Positions 1 through 4,946 are shown, counted from the stretch's first letter. The stretch is 5,197 nucleotides of DNA from Oscillospiraceae bacterium (GCA_014796735.1 JAAVIG010000201.1:1-5197), one strand, 5' to 3'. Numbers and translations: made by a program. The notes: a model not told the origin generated them from the letters alone.

Positions 1-4
1 AAAA

Positions 5-10
5 TGTCAA
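5..10 (-). promoter_or_regulatory. Candidate -35 box of a gene beyond the left edge
   Basis: The minus strand reads TTGACA here, an exact sigma-A -35 hexamer. The 50 bases upstream of it on the minus strand (positions 11-60) are almost pure A/T with repeated A runs, as in an UP element. The matching -10 box would lie outside the window, so this is half a promoter. It sits about 95 nt past the stop codon of the preceding minus-strand gene, a sensible place for the next unit to start. Confidence 0.4.
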
Positions 11-104
11 TACCTTTTTTAAAAATTTCTTTAACTTTCTTTACTTTTTTATTTATCTTTATTTATCGCTGTCGCTGCGTTTCGCCAAAAGCCGTCAAAC
101 CCGT

Positions 105-641
105 TTATTTTTGAATTTCGATCTCGGTGAAATCCTTTTCTGTACGCTGCTGAGGATCAATATCCTCATCGGTATATTCGGCAATGACTCCATAAGCTCC
201 GACTCTTATCCGCAAAAACACCATGGTATCCTCGCCGCGTTTTAATGCCGCAAGCCACGGCGCGCCGTTGACGGTAACAATACCATGACAAGGTACTTTC
301 GGCATGTGAGGGTACATGTTGACATTTTCTCCTACGCGTATACCGAAACAGGTCGCAGTCTTGCCGTTTTGCGTATAGGCGTATACGCCCAAATTGTCCC
401 ACGAGTAGTTGACGCGGTTGGTAACGGTGTTTTTTCCGTGCATGGCTTCAAGAAATTCCTTGTCCTCGCGTTTGGTATCAAAGGCGACGGCCCTCGGATT
501 TCCGAAAATTTTAGAAAGCTTTTTTATATCCGCAGGCAGGGAAAATTTCTTTTTTCCGTTTACCTTGACGCCGTTTGCGGTTATATCTATTGTAAAAGTT
601 TTGTCATTCACAGGCGGAGTGCTTTTAAAAAAACTAAACAT
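105..641 (-). CDS. Uncharacterised cytosolic protein, 178 aa (WDNLGVYAY motif)
   Basis: I do not recognise a function. The ATG at 641 is chosen because AAAGGA and GGAA lie upstream at usable distances. A TTG at 725 in the same frame would add 28 residues and overlap the pgsA stop, but it has no ribosome binding site and the added residues look non-native. The protein has no signal peptide or membrane segment. Residues 14-35 look like beta strands (TFTIDITANGVKVNGKKKF), followed by a helix at about 37-46 and the segment NYSWDNLGVYAYTQNGK at about 78-94. That WD-x-LG-(V/I)-Y pattern recalls small DUF families (possibly DUF7738-like), but this is from memory and unverified. The C-terminal half (110-178) is beta-rich and ends acidic. 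It lies 80 nt after pgsA with no visible terminator between, so it is probably co-transcribed from the promoter at 1507-1535. Confidence 0.8.
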   Translation of the reverse strand: MFSFFKSTPPVNDKTFTIDITANGVKVNGKKKFSLPADIKKLSKIFGNPRAVAFDTKREDKEFLEAMHGKNTVTNRVNYSWDNLGVYAYTQNGKTATCFGIRVGENVNMYPHMPKVPCHGIVTVNGAPWLAALKRGEDTMVFLRIRVGAYGVIAEYTDEDIDPQQRTEKDFTEIEIQK

Positions 642-721
642 AATTGTTCCAAGTCCTTTCGCGTTGCTGCACAAAGCTGCGGTAAACTGTTTTCGAAGCC
701 TTTGTCTGACCGAAAATAAGC

Positions 722-1321
722 TCAATATCTTTTATTGGGTTTATTTTCCTTGTGATCCTTCCACATAATAATATAAACTCTTATATACATAATAAAGGCA
801 AACAGCATAAATGCGCCGCTTAAAAGTATAAGAACGGTGGAAAGCTCTTCGGGCACTTTCTTGCCGGGGGGCATAAGTAAAAGAAAAATGGTTATAAGAT
901 AAAAGGAAGTTGTGGCTATCTTTCCGTACCAATGCGCTCCCTTAAGTCTGCGCCCGATGCGGTAAAAAACGAGAGCCAGCACCGCCATTGTTATTTCCTT
1001 TATTATAAGTATAACAAGCACCAATATAAACAGCTTATACCTCAGCACCAGACAAGCTAAGATAGCGCATTGCGTAAGCTTATCCGCAACAGGGTCAAGC
1101 AGCTTTCCCAACTCGGTTATCTGATCGTATTTTCTTGCGATTTTTCCATCAAGTACGTCCGTAATGCCCGATGCCGCCAGCACCATGATCGATGCAAGAT
1201 AGCAAGTGAAATTGTGAGCGGAGTTTAAATAAAATATAACAAACGCGGGGATCAAAAGTATACGGAAGTATGTCAGAATGTTGGGTACGCTGAACAGCTC
1301 CCTTTTAATTTTGTTATTCAT
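722..1321 (-). CDS. pgsA: CDP-alcohol phosphatidyltransferase, PgsA-like (199 aa)
   Basis: This integral membrane enzyme should displace CMP from CDP-diacylglycerol with an alcohol. For PgsA the acceptor is glycerol-3-phosphate, giving phosphatidylglycerol phosphate. The family signature is complete: D55-x2-D58-G59-x2-A62-R63-x8-G72-x3-D76-x3-D80, whose four aspartates bind the metal and substrate. The N-terminal PNILTYFRILLIP is typical. About six hydrophobic segments are visible (roughly 14-33, 38-54, 86-104, 105-121, 137-150, 163-185), and 199 aa is a normal length. A second conserved site, AHWYGKIATT (129-138), resembles the GKxxT region of the family. The ATG at 1321 has AGGA five bases upstream. 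A consensus promoter at 1507-1535 precedes it. The acceptor is not certain: Firmicutes carry PgsA paralogues and cardiolipin-synthase-like members with the same signature, so the family call is firm and the pgsA symbol less so. Confidence 0.9.
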   Translation of the reverse strand: MNNKIKRELFSVPNILTYFRILLIPAFVIFYLNSAHNFTCYLASIMVLAASGITDVLDGKIARKYDQITELGKLLDPVADKLTQCAILACLVLRYKLFILVLVILIIKEITMAVLALVFYRIGRRLKGAHWYGKIATTSFYLITIFLLLMPPGKKVPEELSTVLILLSGAFMLFAFIMYIRVYIIMWKDHKENKPNKRY

Positions 1322-1500
1322 ATTTTTCCTGATTTAGTTCTCTCCCTGAAAGATTCTTTTTGCACTTTTTTTTAGAACGCTTCGGCGTAAAAAATAACCG
1401 AAAAGCTTTACGGCATTTTAATTCTTTCTTTTATCTTTTTTCTCTCTCTATTGCTCATTTGCCGTTTTTGTCGGAAAAGCCTGCCGCGGCAAAGGCTATT
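1322..1500 (-). promoter_or_regulatory. Long 5' leader of pgsA with a 5'-terminal hairpin
   Basis: The predicted start of transcription is near 1500, leaving about 178 nt before the pgsA ATG. A stem-loop lies almost at the predicted 5' end (1478-1497): AGCCT pairs with AGGCT around a self-complementary GCCGCGGC core. The rest is A/purine-rich on the transcript, with a small ACGC/GCGT hairpin near 1377-1388. No riboswitch class is recognisable. The 5' stem could protect the mRNA, or serve as a weak terminator for the upstream gene, but its T run has only four bases. Confidence 0.35.
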
Positions 1501-1506
1501 TATTTT

Positions 1507-1535
1507 ATTATATCAAAGCAGGAGACTTTTGTCAA
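1507..1535 (-). promoter_or_regulatory. Consensus sigma-A promoter for pgsA
   Basis: On the minus strand TTGACA (1535-1530) is followed by exactly 17 bases and then TATAAT (1512-1507). The sequence TGA directly before the -10 box makes it an extended -10 promoter. It is a full match at both hexamers and should be strong. Its -35 box includes the TGA stop of the amidase-like gene. It separates the pgsA unit from the rsmI unit upstream. Confidence 0.9.
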
Positions 1536-2812
1536 TCCTCGTTGTACCCTAAAATTTTAATAAATCTCATTTCGCTGCAATGCAATGCGCTGAGAGGATA
1601 ACTGACCAGATCGCTGTCGTGTCCGCTTACCAAAAAATCAAGCTTTCTTCCGTTTATATCCGTTACAATATCTGTAATTATGACCTGAGAACCAACGCTT
1701 CCCGCCGTAAGCAGCTGGACAATATCTCCCTTTTCAAGCTGTCCGCCCGCAATGTCGGTGTAGGTGCACAGTCCCCGCCTGTCGTTTCCCGTGCAGTACA
1801 GCCAAAAATTGTCTCCCTCCGTCCACGACATAGAGCAGCCCTTGTTTTCATCATTATAGTTGACATTGCCGTCAAACCATTTCCAAATGTAAATCCCTTT
1901 TGTATCCATTCGCTTTATGCCGCTGTAAATACACTGGGAAATGAAATTTCCGCTGTCGTTTTTGTAATCGTCCCACAGCTCGATGTTTCGGGCTTCATTC
2001 AGCACCGATGACCAGCGAATCGCATATTCCGCCGCCGCCTCGCGGTTGTACTCGATCTCGGCGTAGGGGAATTCGCTGTTATAGCCGCTTGTTCTTATAA
2101 GCTCGGCATTGCTTTTTGCGTCTTTGTCAAGCTGTCTTAAAAAAGCCGGGTATGAATTGTAAAGGTCGGAATATGACGGGCCGGAAGTGCCGCAAAGCTC
2201 GTTCATTGCGTTCACCGCGTATTTCCACGCGCCGCCGTCGGCTTCGTGAAGGGATAAGTACCAATTGCCGCCTATGCGTTCAAAAATAAAGGTGTGGGAA
2301 TAGATGCCCTCTCCGCTTCCAATGCCCTTTAAGGCTTTGTGTACAAGCTCCGCGCTTTGCTTTAAGGTAAAGATGTATCCGTCTTTGTTGATTTTAATTA
2401 CGCTGTCAAGCCATATGTGTACCCTTACGCTGTTCAGGGTAAGGTCTATATTTGAGGAGGAAAGCCGGTAAGCGCAGGAGGACAGCGCTGCCAGATCATA
2501 GATGCTGTCAGCGCAGCTGTCCGCATAAAAGCTTTCCATTACACGCTCGCCCTCAAACTCTTTATCTCCCAGCGCGGAGTAAAAACACTCAAAGTACCTG
2601 TCTGTCATAGCTTTAAGCTTGGGCAGTTCAGCCGTTTCCTCATCGTTGTGCCAAATGGAAATATATTCCACATTGCTGAGAGGAGGCTCCTCCTGAAGTA
2701 CAAAGACCTTGTCAAGAATACTTTTGAAAGGGTCAAAGTATATTATAAGAGCCAAGGCCAGCAGAAATGCCACAAGTCCCGCGAAAACAGCGGCCAGACT
2801 ACGGCGCTTCAA
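1532..2812 (-). CDS. Membrane-anchored Amidase_6-like protein, probable pseudoenzyme (426 aa)
   Basis: Residues 1-4 (MKRR) and a hydrophobic stretch at about 6-26 form a signal anchor, placing the rest outside the cell. Residues about 65-200 resemble the NTF2-like/SnoaL-like region often found ahead of the catalytic part (TFIFERIGGNWYLSLHE at 174-190). Residues about 255-420 match the Amidase_6 layout (PF12671, papain-like NlpC/P60 clan): YNREAAAEYAIRW (255-267), DSGNFISQC (286-294), SMSWTEGDNFWLY (327-339), KGDIVQ (361-366), SQVIITDI (375-382), SGHDSD (396-401) and a late FIKI. In active members the second motif reads DCTNFxSQC and the sixth HSVIVT. Here Ser287 (codon AGC) replaces the Cys and Ser375 replaces the His; His398 remains. 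Cell-wall amidase activity is therefore unlikely, and a binding role is more plausible. The start is TTG at 2812, four codon-frame steps after the in-frame upstream gene ends (TAA-GCC-TTG), with no clear ribosome binding site, which suggests translational coupling. Confidence 0.85.
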   Translation of the reverse strand: MKRRSLAAVFAGLVAFLLALALIIYFDPFKSILDKVFVLQEEPPLSNVEYISIWHNDEETAELPKLKAMTDRYFECFYSALGDKEFEGERVMESFYADSCADSIYDLAALSSCAYRLSSSNIDLTLNSVRVHIWLDSVIKINKDGYIFTLKQSAELVHKALKGIGSGEGIYSHTFIFERIGGNWYLSLHEADGGAWKYAVNAMNELCGTSGPSYSDLYNSYPAFLRQLDKDAKSNAELIRTSGYNSEFPYAEIEYNREAAAEYAIRWSSVLNEARNIELWDDYKNDSGNFISQCIYSGIKRMDTKGIYIWKWFDGNVNYNDENKGCSMSWTEGDNFWLYCTGNDRRGLCTYTDIAGGQLEKGDIVQLLTAGSVGSQVIITDIVTDINGRKLDFLVSGHDSDLVSYPLSALHCSEMRFIKILGYNED

Positions 2813-2815
2813 GGC

Positions 2816-2959
2816 TTATGACCAACCGTAATCGTCGTATTCGCTCCAGCTTGCGCCGCTTCCCGACTGCTGACCCAGCTTGAAGATCAGAAACGCAACC
2901 GCGCCCAATATAGCAGCGATCGCCAATACAATGCCTAATGTTCCTTTTTTCATATACAT
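2816..2959 (-). CDS. Small single-helix membrane peptide (47 aa)
   Basis: This is a short ORF beginning MYMKKGTLGIVLAIAAILG. The first ATG (2959) has AAAGGA with six bases between AGGA and the start, close to ideal; the ATG at 2953 is an in-frame alternative. Residues 4-5 are Lys, 7-26 form one hydrophobic helix, and the tail (30-47) is small-residue then acidic/aromatic: QQSGSGASWSEYDDYGWS. No known family is recognised. It lies between rsmI and the amidase-like gene, and its TAA stop is followed by only one codon before the TTG start of the latter, in the same frame. Coupled translation is likely, and it may be a membrane partner or a leader controlling the larger protein. The ribosome binding site and the clean helix with positive N-terminal charge support a real gene. 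Confidence 0.7.
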   Translation of the reverse strand: MYMKKGTLGIVLAIAAILGAVAFLIFKLGQQSGSGASWSEYDDYGWS

Positions 2960-3115
2960 AACAGTTCCTTTCCGAAATTGGGATCAACAAGATTATTGCA
3001 CGGATAGACCGCGCGTATACTTGCCGATTCCATAAGATATTTTATTTCATATTGTATTTGTCCTATGTGTTTGGTTTTTGGGTATTTGCTTTTTACGCTT
3101 TTTTCAAAAGATTTT

Positions 3116-3934
3116 TTATTGTATTTCCTTATAAATTTCCGATTTGGAAAAGGGCGTTTTTGCCGCGATCGTCTTACAGGCTTCGGAGGACTTCATTCCC
3201 TGCGCGATAAGCTCTCTGGTCATATCCGCTGCTTGCTCAAGGGTTATTTCCTCATTGGTTTGTTCGCTTGCGCCCTCCACCACCAATACGTACTCCCCTC
3301 TCGGCTCCTTTTCCTCATATAAGGCTGTCATTTCGCTTATTTTTCCTCTTATCACCTCCTCGTGAACCTTTGTAAGCTCTCTGCAAAGGCTTATGCGCCT
3401 GTCACCCAAAATTTCCAGCAGGTCGTTTAAGGTGTTTTTCAGCTTATGGGGGGCTTCGTAGAATATCAGGGTTTGAGGGAGGGGTTTAAGCTGTTCAAGG
3501 TGTTCTTTTCGTATTCGTTTGGTAACGCTTAAAAATCCCTCAAAGCAGAACCTTTTTGTGGGAAGTCCGCTTATCGCGAGAGCGGTCATTGCGGCGGTGG
3601 GCCCCGGAACTGCCGCAACTTCAACTCCGTGTTCGGCGCAAAGCTTTACCAATTCCTCGCCGGGGTCGCTTATACAGGGCATGCCCGCGTCCGTTATAAC
3701 GGCGCAGCTTTCGCCTTCCAGCAGGCGCGGGAGGATCTCCTGCCCCCGCTCCTTTGCGTTATGCTCATGGTAGCTCATCATGGGCTTTTTTATTTCGAAT
3801 TTATTGAGCAGAATTGCGGTTACTCTTGTGTCCTCGGCACAGATAAAGTCTACTTGCTTCAGGGTCTCCTTTGCGCGTTCGGAAAAGTCGCCTAAATTGC
3901 CGATAGGGGAGCCTACTACGTATAGCTTTGACAA
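3116..3934 (-). CDS. rsmI: 16S rRNA (cytidine(1402)-2'-O)-methyltransferase RsmI (272 aa)
   Basis: RsmI uses S-adenosylmethionine to 2'-O-methylate C1402 of 16S rRNA in the ribosomal P site; together with RsmH this makes m4Cm1402. All hallmark motifs are present in order: LYVVGSPIGNLGD (4-16), AEDTR (33-37), TDAGMPCISDPG (81-92), PGPTA (110-114), SGLP (122-125), FEGFL (131-135), FYEAPHKL (158-165), RELTKVHEE (185-193) and GEYVLVVEG (213-221). The C-terminal helical part (about 230-272) is complete, and 272 aa is a normal length. The start is TTG at 3934, with AAAGGA upstream (nine-base spacer), and it places MSKLYVVGSP exactly where homologues begin. It is followed after 156 nt by the 47-aa membrane peptide with no clear terminator or promoter between, so these genes may share a transcript. 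Its upstream side is the repeat-rich intergenic block. Confidence 0.97.
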   Translation of the reverse strand: MSKLYVVGSPIGNLGDFSERAKETLKQVDFICAEDTRVTAILLNKFEIKKPMMSYHEHNAKERGQEILPRLLEGESCAVITDAGMPCISDPGEELVKLCAEHGVEVAAVPGPTAAMTALAISGLPTKRFCFEGFLSVTKRIRKEHLEQLKPLPQTLIFYEAPHKLKNTLNDLLEILGDRRISLCRELTKVHEEVIRGKISEMTALYEEKEPRGEYVLVVEGASEQTNEEITLEQAADMTRELIAQGMKSSEACKTIAAKTPFSKSEIYKEIQ

Positions 3935-4198
3935 GTTTATCAGTCCTTTCGTGGGGGAGTGGGAGTGTCCTCAAGCGGCGGAGTGCCTTTTTCAACTGCG
4001 TTGGGTTTTTTAAAAGTGCGTTTTTGCTGTGGGGTGCTTTTCGGAGCAAGTTCCGATTGTTTGGTTTGTAAAACTACATTTTATGCTGTGTTTATTTTAT
4101 TTACAACAAAGTGGTATTTTCTTAACTCTTAAAGCTACGCTTTATGTGATGTTTTCTTATTCTCGGAAGCGAGGTGCAGTTTGCGCTCCCGCGCGGGG
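3935..4198. other. Intergenic stretch upstream of rsmI
   Basis: I see no gene here. It must hold the rsmI promoter, but the only candidate I find on the minus strand is weak: TTGTTG, 18 bases, then CATAAA, falling between about 4109 and 4080. A small TCGGA/TCCGA hairpin lies at 4041-4056. A perfect 10-bp palindrome CCCGCGCGGG (4188-4197) sits one base outside the inverted-repeat element that follows. Just before it, GCGAGGTGCAGT (4169-4180) resembles a stretch of the element's left arm (GCGAAGGTGCAGT, 4221-4233), which could be a remnant of another copy. Confidence 0.4.
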
Positions 4199-4243
4199 CT
4201 TAAGGTGACACCAAAGGGGGGCGAAGGTGCAGTAAACTCCGCC
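4199..4243 (+). repeat. Left terminal inverted repeat
   Basis: This is the left arm, 45 nt, of the MITE-like element. It starts CTTAAGGTGACACC and ends AACTCCGCC, and it pairs with 4315-4360. Confidence 0.8.
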
Positions 4244-4297
4244 TGTGTTACAGCTTTCAAAAATGTATACAAGCTTTAAATCAAGCGACATCATATG

Positions 4298-4417
4298 TTA
4301 AGTGCAAAAATCTCGGCGGAGTTCACTGCCCCACTCTCCCCCCTTAGGTTTCACCTTAAGAATCCTTTCCTTACCCCCCTCTATTGCGTAGTGCTTACGG
4401 TTCGTTTTTTGCTCCAT
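4298..4417 (-). CDS. Doubtful 39-codon ORF ending inside the inverted-repeat element
   Basis: The ATG at 4417 opens a frame beginning MEQKTNRKHYAIEGGKERIL, and its last 20 or so codons are supplied by the right arm of the MITE-like element. The stop is in the element interior. No ribosome binding site precedes the ATG, so expression is doubtful. The translation is hydrophilic and has no recognised domain. It is either a remnant coding tail captured by the element or an accidental frame. Confidence 0.2.
   Translation of the reverse strand: MEQKTNRKHYAIEGGKERILKVKPKGGEWGSELRRDFCT
4315..4360 (-). repeat. Right terminal inverted repeat
   Basis: This is the right arm, 46 nt, complementary to 4199-4243 with six mismatches and a one-base gap. 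Its outer end is TCACCTTAAG. Confidence 0.8.
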
Positions 4418-4649
4418 AAAATTAGTGCGTGAAATGTCACTTATATAACTTGGTTGAATGGTTCAATGTTGGAAATTTGCAGTAACGTTTTATTTTTGTT
4501 CGGGTCGCAGGTGCTGCGTTATTGATCATGTGTTTTCATTGGTGACGTTGGCTGCTCCCATTGGTTTGTACAATGTATTTCTTTGCTTGTTCTCCCAATT
4601 AGCTTGTACCGCCCTATCCGTTAAAAACGTTCCTTTTGCAATAACTGCC
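4361..4649. other. Intergenic stretch between the MITE and the cloverleaf repeat
   Basis: No confident gene lies here. A perfect small hairpin TTGAA-TGG-TTCAA is at 4454-4466. On the minus strand the part from 4649 to 4526 is an open frame whose translation looks protein-like but lacks its own start; it is listed separately. The plus-strand frame over the same bases (ATG at 4458) has no ribosome binding site and looks like the antisense shadow. Confidence 0.4.
4526..4649 (-). pseudogene. Possible frameshifted tail of the small ORF at 4650-4766
   Basis: On the minus strand, immediately past the TAG of the 38-codon ORF, a different frame stays open for about 40 codons to a TGA at 4528-4526. 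Its translation includes AVIAKGTFLTDRAVQANWEN and later YKPMGAANVTNENT. It has no start codon or ribosome binding site of its own at its left side. A single one-base shift near the TAG would join it to the 38-codon ORF. This may be a decayed small gene, or repeat sequence that merely looks coding. Confidence 0.25.
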
Positions 4650-4766
4650 CTACAGCAGGGGCGGAGCCAAATTTTCGCTTCGCGAAAATTTTGAAACGCT
4701 TGCGCGTTTCAGCGGGCTGTCGCCCGCGGCTCCGCCGCCGGCACCGTCCGTCGCTCTCACATTCAT
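4650..4766 (-). CDS. Small ORF (38 aa) running through the cloverleaf repeat
   Basis: The ATG at 4766 is preceded by AAAGGAG with eight bases between AGGAG and the start, a strong ribosome binding site, and 30 bases further upstream by a promoter (4796-4824). The peptide begins MNVRATDGAGGGAAGDSPLK and ends ENLAPPLL; it is Gly/Ala/Ser-rich, has no membrane segment, and no family is recognised. Nearly all codons after the tenth lie in the 77-nt palindromic cloverleaf, so the amino acids there are dictated by the repeat. The stop is TAG at 4652-4650. The initiation signals look real; whether the peptide matters or is only a by-product of the element is unknown. Confidence 0.4.
   Translation of the reverse strand: MNVRATDGAGGGAAGDSPLKRASVSKFSRSENLAPPLL
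4660..4736. repeat. 77-nt cloverleaf (four-way junction) palindromic element
   Basis: The outer stem is GGCGGAGCC (4660-4668) with GGCTCCGCC (4728-4736), 9 bp. Inside are three perfect hairpins: AAATTTTCGC/GCGAAAATTT (4669-4678 with 4682-4691, loop TTC), GAAACGC/GCGTTTC (4693-4699 with 4704-4710, loop TTGC) and GCGGGC/GCCCGC (4712-4717 with 4722-4727, loop TGTC). Only single unpaired bases (4692, 4711) separate the arms, so 64 of 77 bases pair. It is not a tRNA: arm lengths, loop sizes and conserved loop bases do not fit. Such compact palindromes are typical of dispersed intergenic repeats (REP- or MITE-like). It can form equally in DNA as a cruciform or in RNA from either strand. Confidence 0.85.
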
Positions 4767-4795
4767 ATGCTATACTCCTTTCCGCACGAAAAATA

Positions 4796-4824
4796 AATAT
4801 AAGCTACGCTCCCAAAAACTTCAA
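4796..4824 (-). promoter_or_regulatory. Promoter for the small ORF and cloverleaf transcript
   Basis: The minus strand reads TTGAAG (4824-4819), 17 bases, then TATATT (4801-4796). This is four of six and five of six matches to the sigma-A hexamers at ideal spacing. Transcription would start near 4789, leaving a leader of about 23 nt containing the ribosome binding site of the 38-codon ORF. The terminator at 4839-4884 lies just upstream and isolates it from the RHH gene. Confidence 0.5.
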
Positions 4825-4838
4825 TCCGTATAAACACA

Positions 4839-4884
4839 AAAAAGACTGCGATCAACCGCCTTTAGGTGTGACCGCAGTCTTTTT
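4839..4884 (-). terminator. Strong bidirectional intrinsic terminator
   Basis: AAAAAGACTGCG (4839-4850) is perfectly complementary to CGCAGTCTTTTT (4873-4884), 12 bp. Inside, TCA/TGA (4852-4854 with 4869-4871) and ACC/GGT (4855-4857 with 4865-4867) extend the stem, leaving a 7-base loop. In the minus direction the stem runs into six T, and in the plus direction into five T. It lies 62 nt after the stop of the RHH gene, which it most likely terminates. Confidence 0.9.
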
Positions 4885-4946
4885 CTGAGGGTGATTTTTT
4901 ATACCCCCTTATTTTTTTAGTTTTTTGCATACATTTTCCAAAAGCA

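Larger units (their letters stand above)
4199..4360. mobile_element. MITE-like element, 162 bp with ~45-bp inverted repeats
   Basis: The left arm (4199-4243) and the reverse complement of the right arm (4315-4360) align over 46 columns with six mismatches and one gap, about 85% identity. Both begin CTTAAGGTGA and end AACTCCGCC, and share a central run of six G. The interior (4244-4314) is only 71 nt and codes for nothing, so the element is non-autonomous. TTAA occurs at both outer ends and could be a 4-bp target duplication with arms starting at GGTGA. Because CTTAAG is its own reverse complement, this cannot be told apart from the arms simply being longer. A chance hairpin of this size is very unlikely; a structured RNA locus is the main alternative. 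Confidence 0.8.

Noticed and set aside
642..725. N-terminal extension of the 178-aa protein to a TTG at 725
   Set aside because: No ribosome binding site, whereas the ATG at 641 has one. The extra residues do not look like a natural N-terminus.
1408..1458. 16-codon leader peptide in the pgsA 5' leader (MSNRERKKIKER...)
   Set aside because: It has no ribosome binding site and lies in purine-rich DNA that gives Lys/Arg/Glu codons by composition. There is no amino-acid run or paired terminator to suggest attenuation.
2799..2990. Minus-strand ORF of 63 codons over the small membrane peptide
   Set aside because: It is in a different frame from the peptide with the good ribosome binding site, begins at an unsupported TTG, and has an Arg/Cys-rich translation typical of an off-frame shadow.
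3801..4049. Minus-strand ORF of 82 codons overlapping the start of rsmI
   Set aside because: It overlaps the strongly conserved rsmI N-terminus in another frame, has no ribosome binding site, and has a basic low-quality translation.
4069..4162. Degenerate direct repeat (TAAAACTACATTTTATG and TAAAGCTACGCTTTATG, 61 bp apart)
   Set aside because: The first 17 bases match at 14, but similarity fades quickly beyond that, and in AT-rich DNA this is not convincing.
4458..4694. Plus-strand ORF of 78 codons
   Set aside because: No ribosome binding site, Cys/Phe-rich translation without a domain, and it enters the cloverleaf repeat. The minus strand carries the better signals here.
4660..4736. tRNA gene, because of cloverleaf shape and 77-nt length
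   Set aside because: The arm order and sizes are wrong, the loops are 3-4 nt, and there is no 7-nt anticodon loop or TTC-containing T loop in place.
4691..4888. Plus-strand ORF of 65 codons
   Set aside because: It starts inside the cloverleaf and ends in the terminator hairpin, with Arg-rich low-quality translation. It is an artefact of palindromic DNA.
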